Shown here one piece after another: positions 1-5,537 of a stretch of 5,537 nucleotides of DNA. The stretch covers positions 1 to 5,537 of the forward strand of contig JAQWKF010000100.1 in NCBI GenBank assembly GCA_029247985.1. Reading direction: 5' to 3'. The position numbers and the translations under genes are program-made. The DNA is from Flavobacteriaceae bacterium (lineage in GTDB: Bacteria > Bacteroidota > Bacteroidia > Flavobacteriales > Flavobacteriaceae). Positions within the stretch are counted from its first letter, which is position 1, and every line of letters starts with the position of its first letter. The notes under the pieces are model-generated. The model did no database searches and was not told the DNA's origin. It saw only the letters and a program-made list of their open reading frames with translations.

Positions 1-78
1 TGGGCTCGAGTGCTACTATAATTTTATCGTCCATAATTTCTAACTTTTACGGCGTTAAACTTATCGTAACGATTGATC

Positions 79-99
79 CGGGTGCGTTCTCTCCACCCG
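79..99. repeat. Short inverted repeat (6-bp stem, 9-nt loop)
   Basis: CGGGTG at 79-84 is matched perfectly by CACCCG at 94-99 around a 9-nt loop. No T-run follows on either strand, so it is not a canonical intrinsic terminator. It lies within the G/C-rich patch and may be part of a small structured or decayed element. The function is unknown, and a stem this short could arise by chance. Confidence 0.35.
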
Positions 100-102
100 C
101 GA

Positions 103-140
103 CTATATTATAAACCCAGTCCACACGGGTTAAAGTATAG
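103..140. repeat. Imperfect inverted repeat, possible weak terminator hairpin
   Basis: CTATA (103-107) pairs with TATAG (136-140), and AACCC (113-117) pairs with GGGTT (127-131). The two stems are separated by a small internal loop, with a 9-nt apical loop at 118-126. A plus-strand open frame ends in TAA at 111-113, right at the foot of the inner stem. On the plus strand the structure is followed, after a gap, by A/T-rich sequence with TTTTT at 151-155. A rho-independent terminator for a rightward gene is possible but the spacing is not canonical. Confidence 0.3.
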
Positions 141-200
141 TATTTAAAAATTTTTAGTGTAAAAAATTACGCTTTTTTTACTAAATTAAAAAATTCTATA

Positions 201-229
201 TTGATAGTTATTTAACTAATTTTTCTTTG
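201..229 (+). promoter_or_regulatory. Candidate Bacteroidota-type promoter for the T9SS propeller gene
   Basis: TTG at 201-203 is followed by an 18-nt spacer and TTTCTTTG at 222-229. This resembles the Bacteroidota -33 (TTTG/TTG) and -7 (TAnnTTTG) consensus, with T instead of A at the second base of the -7 box. Transcription would begin a few bases past 229, giving a leader of roughly 30 nt before the ATG at 266. In so A/T-rich a region, partial matches are expected by chance, so this remains a candidate. Confidence 0.4.
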
Positions 230-265
230 AGAAAGAAACGTTTAAGTTTATTATTTAAATTTAAA

Positions 266-3200
266 ATGAACAAAAAATATTTATTCCATTTAATTGCCTT
301 TTTGTGCTTTCAATCGGTTGAAAGCCAACCTTACCTGGAATTACTTCAAGACGGAGAAACCTCCCTTGAAAAAATAGAACTAGTGGCCGATCGCTATTTT
401 AAGAAAGTAGGGACTGACAATAACGATTATAAGTTTTACCAACGTTGGCTATATGGAGCAAAAATGGAGGCGGATGAACAAAACATATTAACGCCAAACA
501 GCGTGTACCTAGAGGAATTACACCGTTACAATAGAAGCCGTAATATTTCTACACGTTCAGGGGTAGTGCAACAAACCGCCGCTTGGAATGACCTTGGCCC
601 TACCTATAAAAATGGTACCTCTGGATGGAACCCTGGTGTGGGGAGAATTACGTCTTTGGCATTTGAAAGTACGAATCGTTTTATCGCCGGAAGTCCGACT
701 GGTGGTATTTGGAAAACAACAGATGGTGGGCAAGAGTGGAGCTGTTTAACAGACAATATGTCCAATATTGATGTTTACAGCCTTGCTGTAGCGCCAGACA
801 ACAACAATACCTACTTTTGGGGAAGCACTCAGGGTAGAGTATTTAAATCTACAGATGGCGGTACATCTTGGACACTACTCAATGGGAACAGCCTTATTGG
901 AAGTAGCTCATATGATAGAGTGAATAAAATACTTATCAAGCCCGAAAACACCAACATCATGTATGCAAGTGTTGAAAATGAAGGTGTTTTTCGATCAACC
1001 AATGGCGGTGTAAGTTGGAGCAAAATACACGCGGAGTCAGTTAGAGGTTACGACATTGAGTTTAAACCGGGAAACACCAATGAAGTATATGCCACAGGTA
1101 ATAACTTTTACAAATCTACCGATAACGGCATAACATTTACGCCATTTAATGGGCCTGACCTAAGCATTGGAGGAACCAATTGGACGCAAGAGATGTTGGC
1201 TGGGAATCAAGAGTGGGTTTATGACAACACCAATCAAAATAATACGGTTTCACCAAAAACAGGAAATGGCTTGGGTATTTATTTGAGTGAAAATTTTAAT
1301 AACGATAGCGCTAGGCTCATTTCAAAACCTATTGATTTAAGTACTATATCCAACGTGCTACTTTCTTTTTCTTACACCAATGCTAATTATCAAGGAGACG
1401 TGGACGAACTTAGCGTATCTTATAGAAGAAATACATCCGAAAACTGGACAACACTCGGCTCTTATACCGCTGAAGCTGCTAGCTGGACAGACGTTCTACT
1501 TGACCTCTCAACTGTTACCAACAGTTCTAGTACTTTTCAAATTGCTTTTACTGCAGTGTCAAATTGGGGCAGAGGCCTAACACTAGACGATATCACACTA
1601 AAAGATGCCTCTGATAACATCTTGTTCTTTGAGGGGTTTGAAGGCAAGAACGATGATTTAGAAAACAGCTTTACGGGGAATGCCAAAATGATGGGGGTAT
1701 CGGCTCAAGATCCATCAAAAATATATGTGCTGGAAGAAAAAAACGGCATTTTCAACGGACTCTATATCTCTAATGACAATGGGCAGGCTTTTTCAAAATT
1801 AGATCATACAGACAAAAACTATTTTGGTTACTCTTCCCAAGCAGATGATAATAGAGGTCAAGCGCCACGAGACATGGACATAACCGTGGATCCTAATAAT
1901 GCAGATATCGTATATATGGCAGGAATTTTATCATGGAGATCAACCGATGGTGGCGAAAACTTTTCGATTTCTTCTCAATGGATTCCTAGAAATGCTGAAA
2001 ATCAAGATATTGGTTATTGTCATGCAGACATAGATATTATCGAGTATGTAAACGGCAATCTTTTTGTAGGTTCTGATGGTGGAGTATATAAGGCATCTGA
2101 TCCAAATACTATTACAGCCAATTATTATGAAGACCTCTCGTCAGGTATTGGTGTGCGTCAGTTCTATAAGATTGGTGTTTATAGTGGTTCTTCTGAAATC
2201 GTAAGCGGTGGATCGCAAGACAATGGAACTTCGGTTCTTGTTGGCGGTGTGTGGAAAGATTGGCTTGGTGCAGATGGTATGGAAACCTTTGTCGATAAAG
2301 ATGACAGCAACACACTCTATGGAACATCTCAGTACGGCTTCCTTTATTTCAGTCCAGACCAAGGAGATACAAGGTTTGGCCTAGAAACCCCATCTGAAAA
2401 AGCTGGAAGCGATAATGGAGCCAACTGGATTGTGCCATTTGAACAAGACCCCTTGATTTCAGATAAGTTATATGTAGCCTATGATGTCGTTTATGCCCAA
2501 GCGTTAGGCTTAGAGTGGAATGCCATTTCACAACAATTTGATAGTAATATTGATCATTTTAAAATTGCACCTAATAACAGTGATATTATGTATTTGGCTG
2601 TAAATAATTTGTTTTATAAAACGACAGATGGAGGGCTTACAGACTGGACAGCTGTTGCGCTTCCAGAAAACACAGGTAATGTCAACGCCATTACCATCAA
2701 CAAAGACAATCCCAACATGCTGGCATTGGCAGTTTCTGGGGACAACAAGGTACTCCTTTCCAATGATGGAGGGAGCAACTGGCAAATAATTAAAAATACC
2801 CTACCCAACTTTTCGGCAAATGCCTTGTCTTTTTATGGAGAAGACTTGATTCTAGGAATGAACTATGGGGTATTTTACAATGATGCTGATTCCAGAAATA
2901 CCTGGGTAGCGTTTTCTGATAACCTGCCAAACGTAAGAATATACGAGTTGGAAGTAAACTACAATACAAACAAGGTATATGCAGCTACCTATGGTCGGGG
3001 GCTTTGGGCTGCTGCCTTGGACCCTACAGCCTTGAGCATTGATGATAAAATATTGGCGCAAATATTGGTCTATCCCAATCCAGCTGATGATTATATTACA
3101 TTAAAATTACCACAGTCAATTGATGCCTCGTTGAAAATATACAATACCAGCGGTCAAATTGTTTACTATGCAAAAAAGCAAACCTTAGGGCAAAATCACC

Positions 3201-3292
3201 GTATACCAATATCCTATTTGAGTAAAGGAAACTATGTGCTTCGGATTACAACTGACCACCACACAACCACATTTAAGGTTTTGAAAAATTAG
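266..3292 (+). CDS. Secreted Asp-box (BNR/VPS10-like) beta-propeller protein with inserted jelly-roll domain and T9SS type A sorting domain
   Basis: This is a 1008-residue exported protein. The ATG at 266 is preferred to the in-frame TTG at 227: it starts directly with a signal peptide (about 1-20, likely cleaved after VES), has an A-rich upstream, and the TTG falls inside the promoter candidate. An N-terminal segment (about 21-105, with YKFYQRW at 55-61) resembles that of flavobacterial VPS10/sortilin-like proteins. The propeller region (about 105-925) has eight Asp-box motifs of the S/T-x-D-x-G-x-x-W/F kind, at 151, 195, 244, 284, 502, 559, 787 and 832. It also has family signatures GSQDNG (649-654) and TYGRGLW (908-914). 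A MAM-like jelly-roll domain (about 302-460) is inserted between the fourth and fifth boxes. The C-terminus (about 930-1008, starting near VYPNPADDY) is a T9SS sorting domain, so the product should cross the outer membrane and be anchored or released. Asp-box propellers occur in sialidases, xyloglucanases and non-catalytic binding proteins; catalysis cannot be assigned, and glycan or protein binding is inferred. Confidence 0.9.
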   Translation: MNKKYLFHLIAFLCFQSVESQPYLELLQDGETSLEKIELVADRYFKKVGTDNNDYKFYQRWLYGAKMEADEQNILTPNSVYLEELHRYNRSRNISTRSGVVQQTAAWNDLGPTYKNGTSGWNPGVGRITSLAFESTNRFIAGSPTGGIWKTTDGGQEWSCLTDNMSNIDVYSLAVAPDNNNTYFWGSTQGRVFKSTDGGTSWTLLNGNSLIGSSSYDRVNKILIKPENTNIMYASVENEGVFRSTNGGVSWSKIHAESVRGYDIEFKPGNTNEVYATGNNFYKSTDNGITFTPFNGPDLSIGGTNWTQEMLAGNQEWVYDNTNQNNTVSPKTGNGLGIYLSENFNNDSARLISKPIDLSTISNVLLSFSYTNANYQGDVDELSVSYRRNTSENWTTLGSYTAEAASWTDVLLDLSTVTNSSSTFQIAFTAVSNWGRGLTLDDITLKDASDNILFFEGFEGKNDDLENSFTGNAKMMGVSAQDPSKIYVLEEKNGIFNGLYISNDNGQAFSKLDHTDKNYFGYSSQADDNRGQAPRDMDITVDPNNADIVYMAGILSWRSTDGGENFSISSQWIPRNAENQDIGYCHADIDIIEYVNGNLFVGSDGGVYKASDPNTITANYYEDLSSGIGVRQFYKIGVYSGSSEIVSGGSQDNGTSVLVGGVWKDWLGADGMETFVDKDDSNTLYGTSQYGFLYFSPDQGDTRFGLETPSEKAGSDNGANWIVPFEQDPLISDKLYVAYDVVYAQALGLEWNAISQQFDSNIDHFKIAPNNSDIMYLAVNNLFYKTTDGGLTDWTAVALPENTGNVNAITINKDNPNMLALAVSGDNKVLLSNDGGSNWQIIKNTLPNFSANALSFYGEDLILGMNYGVFYNDADSRNTWVAFSDNLPNVRIYELEVNYNTNKVYAATYGRGLWAAALDPTALSIDDKILAQILVYPNPADDYITLKLPQSIDASLKIYNTSGQIVYYAKKQTLGQNHRIPISYLSKGNYVLRITTDHHTTTFKVLKN

Positions 3293-3299
3293 GTTTACA
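3293..3299. other. Seven-base gap between convergent stop codons
   Basis: The plus-strand TAG (3290-3292) and the minus-strand TGA (3300-3302) face each other across seven bases. No stem followed by a T-run is visible in or beside the gap on either strand. Any transcription termination signal must lie inside the opposing coding region or depend on Rho or on polymerase collision. Confidence 0.8.
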
Positions 3300-4703
3300 T
3301 CAATTGGTAGAATAATCAATAATCTCTTGTTCGGGTAAATTTCCCAAATCACCTGTGTCGTTAATCCATGCTTCAAGCAGGTTATTGAACTGACGTAGCT
3401 TAGTGTTGTGAGACGCCTTATCAGCCAAGTTGTTAAGCTCAAAAGGGTCCTTTTTTAGGTCGTAAAACTCCATTTCAGGCTTTGGGGTTTCAAACCAGCG
3501 CTGTGCGTTTTTATTCAAAAGACCTTTTTCGTTCAACTCCATCAATCGACGCATCATGGGCATCTTTTTTCTATAATTGACTTCCAATGCATGAGGCAGT
3601 GAAACATTGTAGTTTTTAATAAGCTTATATCGCTTTGTCTTAATGGATCTGATGCGATCTACTTGACCGTCAAATCTGTCAGAAGCCGTTACTAAATATT
3701 TTCTAGGCTTGGTTTTTTTGTCTAAAATAGACATACCCTGAAGGTAGTCTGGGAGGGGAATCTGTGCCAGTTGCAACACTGTCGGAGCCAAATCTACAAA
3801 ACTCCATAAGTCGTCATTTCGATTTCCAGCCTTGGCATTTTTTGGTAATTTAATCATCAGTGGTACTTTTACTCCCGAGTCATAAATAGCACGTTTGTGT
3901 CTGGGGAAGGGTCCACCATGGTCACTGTAAAAAAAGATATAGGAATTGTCATATAGGCCTTGTGCTTTTAATTCGTTTATAATGGCACCTATCTCTTTAT
4001 CCATACGCACCAAATTACTGTAGTTGATGGCCATATCTTCTCTCACAATCGGATCGTCTGGAAAATAGGGTGGGATGTTATTCACCTCCTCTGGCGTTAC
4101 ATATCGCTTATTGTTATGTTGTGCCCAAATTTGTGACTCGTGCGTGATTTGAAAATTAAATACTGCAAAGAAGGGTTGTCCCTTAGCGCGGTTACGCCAG
4201 TGGATGTTTGCCTTTTGCGCACCGGCACAGTAACGGCAGGTTTGGTCCCAAGCATCGTCGCTAATCTTGAAGTTATAGTCTTGTTTATTGCTGTTGGTGC
4301 AATAATATCCCGCTTCTCGCATATAGGCAGTAAAGGGGCGGATATAATCTGGGAATTTTGGCGAATAGCTTGGAATGCCAAGTTGGGGCTGATTGCTGTC
4401 ACGCCCTTCGTTATAGGTCCGCATATTATGAGTACCCAAGGTGGTCGGATACATACCCGTAATTATGGCACTTCGCGCTGGAGAACAAACAGGCGTCGTT
4501 GCATGCATATTGTCATAAATGATACTGTCTTCAGCCAATTGTGAAAGGTGTGGCAAGGAAACGGTATCGTCGCCATACATAGGAAAAAATTCAGGCGATT
4601 GATCTTCACTAACAAGCCAAATGATATTGGGTTGTTTGCTTTGAGCAATGGCAAAAGAAAACATCAATAAAACAACTCCAATACTACTTAAAACACCTTT
4701 CAT
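3300..4703 (-). CDS. Exported formylglycine-dependent sulfatase (S1 family, heparan N-sulfatase-like group)
   Basis: This 467-residue protein should hydrolyse sulfate esters or sulfamates on a glycan after export to the periplasm. Residues 1-20 form a signal peptide ending AIA before Gln21, with no lipobox Cys. The sulfatase signature CSPAR (73-77), followed by SAIITGMYP, gives Cys73 as the residue converted to formylglycine; a C-x-P-x-R core fits the FGE-type aerobic maturase, which is not in this window. Likely metal and substrate ligands are Glu33-Asp34, Arg77, Lys140, His188 (in THES), Asp261-His262 (SDHGGPFPRHK) and Lys270. The SED start in place of DD, the THES motif, SDHGGPFPR and WINDTGDLG near the C-terminus resemble the heparan N-sulfatase-like subfamily, perhaps S1_8; that subfamily call is from memory. 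The length is normal. A CxxC (156-159) sits in what looks like a small insertion. The ATG overlaps the upstream esterase stop, so translation is probably coupled. The true substrate is unknown; a sulfated algal polysaccharide is a reasonable inference. Confidence 0.93.
   Translation of the reverse strand: MKGVLSSIGVVLLMFSFAIAQSKQPNIIWLVSEDQSPEFFPMYGDDTVSLPHLSQLAEDSIIYDNMHATTPVCSPARSAIITGMYPTTLGTHNMRTYNEGRDSNQPQLGIPSYSPKFPDYIRPFTAYMREAGYYCTNSNKQDYNFKISDDAWDQTCRYCAGAQKANIHWRNRAKGQPFFAVFNFQITHESQIWAQHNNKRYVTPEEVNNIPPYFPDDPIVREDMAINYSNLVRMDKEIGAIINELKAQGLYDNSYIFFYSDHGGPFPRHKRAIYDSGVKVPLMIKLPKNAKAGNRNDDLWSFVDLAPTVLQLAQIPLPDYLQGMSILDKKTKPRKYLVTASDRFDGQVDRIRSIKTKRYKLIKNYNVSLPHALEVNYRKKMPMMRRLMELNEKGLLNKNAQRWFETPKPEMEFYDLKKDPFELNNLADKASHNTKLRQFNNLLEAWINDTGDLGNLPEQEIIDYSTN
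4700..4703 (-). promoter_or_regulatory. ATGA stop-start overlap coupling esterase and sulfatase
   Basis: On the minus strand the bases ATGA contain both the sulfatase start (ATG, 4703-4701) and the esterase stop (TGA, 4702-4700). A four-base overlap of this kind usually means co-transcription and translational coupling. It also supports the chosen sulfatase start, which is followed at once by a good signal peptide. Confidence 0.85.
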
Positions 4704-5537
4704 CTATCTATAAAATTAGCATAATATTTTTGATAGGTATCAAAAAACATATTACCTATTTTTTTCATCCCAGTATAATTATAATGGCCTGCCGGCTTTC
4801 CATTCCAATTATGCGTGTAGATAGGAGTGTAGTTTGTTGCCTTGGGGTTATTGCTTTTTAGAATGAGCGAAACGTTTAACCCTTTTTTACTTGTATCCCT
4901 CATGCCTTTAACCACTTTATCGTTCCCCACTCCTAACATAAGAAAAGGCATATATGGAACGCCATAATAATCTCTTACTTTTTGGATAAGTGTAGCGATA
5001 TTTTGTCCATAGGTGCCTGAGGGCATAGGACCATTGTCAGATTCACCTTGCACCCACAGCATGCCAACAATTTCAAAGCTATTGGGGGGTAATTTGGCAA
5101 GTTGTGCATCTGTTGTCGCAATAAAATCCTCAAAAAGTTTTGGTTTATTTTCATCTCCTATAAGCCTTGCTTTTTCTTTGTTCCAGTTTGGATTCCATGC
5201 CCCATAGAGTGATGTACCTCCTTGAGAGCGCTTAATAAATAAAAACTTCTCTTCAGGGTAAGCTTTAGAAAGCGTCATGCCAAAAAACAATTCAGGGCCA
5301 AAGCATTGGTCAAGTCTAAATTTCTTTTTTACAAAAGGCCAAGGATCAGTAACATCCAAAGGGCCATCCACAATTAAAGGAACATTTCCGTTGCCAACCG
5401 TTCCTTTATAATAAAAATGGATTCGTTTTTGTGCAAATGCTAATTGCTTTCGCTCATCTATTGTAAGTTTTTCAGCAGCGCCACGCCCATCCATATTAGA
5501 CTGCCCTGCAAGCAAAAAAACTTTGGTTTTTTTTGCG
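4700..5537 (-). CDS. SASA/DUF303-family SGNH hydrolase, probable carbohydrate (acetyl) esterase, 5' end outside window
   Basis: The frame is open to the right edge. The first full codons (5536 leftward) read AKKTKVFLLAGQSNMDGRG, the normal early part of this family, so the TTG at 5515-5513 is an internal Leu codon and not the start; the true start and probable signal peptide lie beyond 5537. About 278 residues are visible. The GQSN block holds the likely nucleophile Ser (codon 5500-5498). Then come FGPELFFG, QGGTS (block II) and LWVQGESD, all typical of sialate O-acetylesterase-like (SASA) proteins. Near the end, GHYNYTGMKKIG holds the likely catalytic His (codon 4786-4784), but the usual Asp three residues before it is replaced by Pro. 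The family removes acetyl or similar ester groups from sugars, usually in the periplasm. It is the first visible gene of a unit with the sulfatase, suggesting joint action on an esterified, sulfated glycan. The esterase class is well supported; the substrate is not. Confidence 0.88.
   Translation of the reverse strand, partial: AKKTKVFLLAGQSNMDGRGAAEKLTIDERKQLAFAQKRIHFYYKGTVGNGNVPLIVDGPLDVTDPWPFVKKKFRLDQCFGPELFFGMTLSKAYPEEKFLFIKRSQGGTSLYGAWNPNWNKEKARLIGDENKPKLFEDFIATTDAQLAKLPPNSFEIVGMLWVQGESDNGPMPSGTYGQNIATLIQKVRDYYGVPYMPFLMLGVGNDKVVKGMRDTSKKGLNVSLILKSNNPKATNYTPIYTHNWNGKPAGHYNYTGMKKIGNMFFDTYQKYYANFIDR
5512..5536. repeat. A/T-rich inverted repeat inside the esterase coding region
   Basis: GCAAAAAAA at 5512-5520 and TTTTTTTTGC at 5527-5536 form a nine-pair inverted repeat around a six-base loop. 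On the minus strand the bases encode the Ala-Lys-Lys-Thr-Lys-Val-Phe-Leu-Leu stretch before the GQSN motif, so the symmetry may simply follow from Lys and Phe/Leu codons. The two homopolymer runs (seven A and eight T on the plus strand) are potential slippage or sequencing-error sites. The reading frame is intact here. Confidence 0.4.

Larger units (their letters stand above)
1..226. other. Left-edge region without a certain gene; possible gene remnant plus A/T-rich leader
   Basis: No complete gene is supported here. Positions 76-131 are G/C-rich (30 of 56 bases), whereas 141-265 are extremely A/T-rich (17 G/C of 125), so the composition changes abruptly near 140. On the minus strand one frame is open from 166 down to 50 and reads plausibly as protein (it includes DWVYNIVAGGENAPG and SIVTISLTP). 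It ends at a TAA (47-49) and then continues in the same frame with an ATG at 34 (MDDKIIVALEP) off the left edge. On the plus strand, positions 3-110 are also open (36 codons) and end in TAA at 111-113. Neither frame has a recognisable family. The options are the broken start of a leftward gene, the tail of a rightward gene, or chance open frames; sequence to the left of the window would decide. Confidence 0.4.

Noticed and set aside
76..140. Possible tRNA or other structured RNA gene in the G/C-rich patch
   Set aside because: There is no T-arm (GGTTCGA-like) sequence, no acceptor stem and no cloverleaf-sized pairing.
145..181. Terminator-like A/T hairpins (TAAAAATTTTTA at 145-156; GTAAAAAA/TTTTTTAC at 159-181)
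   Set aside because: The stems are purely or nearly all A/T in a region of 14% G/C, where such symmetry is expected by chance and would be thermally weak.
2528..2785. An 85-codon minus-strand open frame and its overlapping neighbours at 2112-2808
   Set aside because: All are antisense to the propeller gene, whose Asp-boxes and family motifs account for this stretch.
4097..4402. A 101-codon minus-strand open frame
   Set aside because: It is an out-of-frame shadow inside the sulfatase gene, with no signal peptide or motif of its own.
4140..4544. A 134-codon plus-strand open frame
   Set aside because: It lies wholly antisense to the sulfatase catalytic region, including the codon for Cys73, and shows no family features; the sulfatase frame explains the sequence.
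5513..5515. TTG as the start codon of the SGNH esterase
   Set aside because: The frame continues to the window edge with residues (KTKVF) normally found just before LAGQSNM in this family, so the TTG is an internal Leu codon.

Overview
The window looks like a piece of a marine Flavobacteriia (Bacteroidota) genome. The evidence is a type IX secretion (T9SS) type A sorting domain at the end of the largest protein, A/T-rich leaders without a Shine-Dalgarno site, a -33/-7 style promoter candidate, and a pairing of a formylglycine sulfatase with a SASA-type SGNH esterase that is common in polysaccharide-degrading Bacteroidota. The exact genus cannot be told from the sequence.

Layout: positions 1-226 hold no certain gene. 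Positions 76-131 are G/C-rich (30 of 56) and carry two short inverted repeats. The leftward strand there reads like protein but is broken by an in-frame TAA, so it may be a decayed or unrelated gene end. Positions 141-265 are a very A/T-rich leader (17 G/C of 125) with a candidate promoter. From 266 to 3292 (+) lies a secreted protein of 1008 residues: signal peptide, conserved N-terminal segment, Asp-box beta-propeller region interrupted by a MAM-like jelly-roll domain, and a T9SS C-terminal domain. Its stop lies 7 bp from the stop of a convergent two-gene unit on the minus strand.

The minus-strand unit is transcribed from beyond the right edge: first a SASA-family SGNH hydrolase/carbohydrate esterase (4700-5537, 5' end cut off by the window), then an S1-type sulfatase (3300-4703) whose ATG overlaps the esterase stop as ATGA. 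The coupling suggests that one exported pathway removes ester (acetyl-like) and sulfate groups from the same glycan, as in a polysaccharide utilisation locus. The T9SS protein has the opposite orientation and its own promoter candidate. It may be a surface glycan-binding or adhesive protein, but nothing in the window ties it directly to the pathway.

No RNA gene, CRISPR array, insertion sequence or clear intrinsic terminator was found. I see no evidence here for a wholly new system. The points most worth checking are the inserted domain in the propeller protein, the non-canonical SGNH C-terminal motif, the CxxC insertion in the sulfatase, and the broken leftward reading frame at the left edge.
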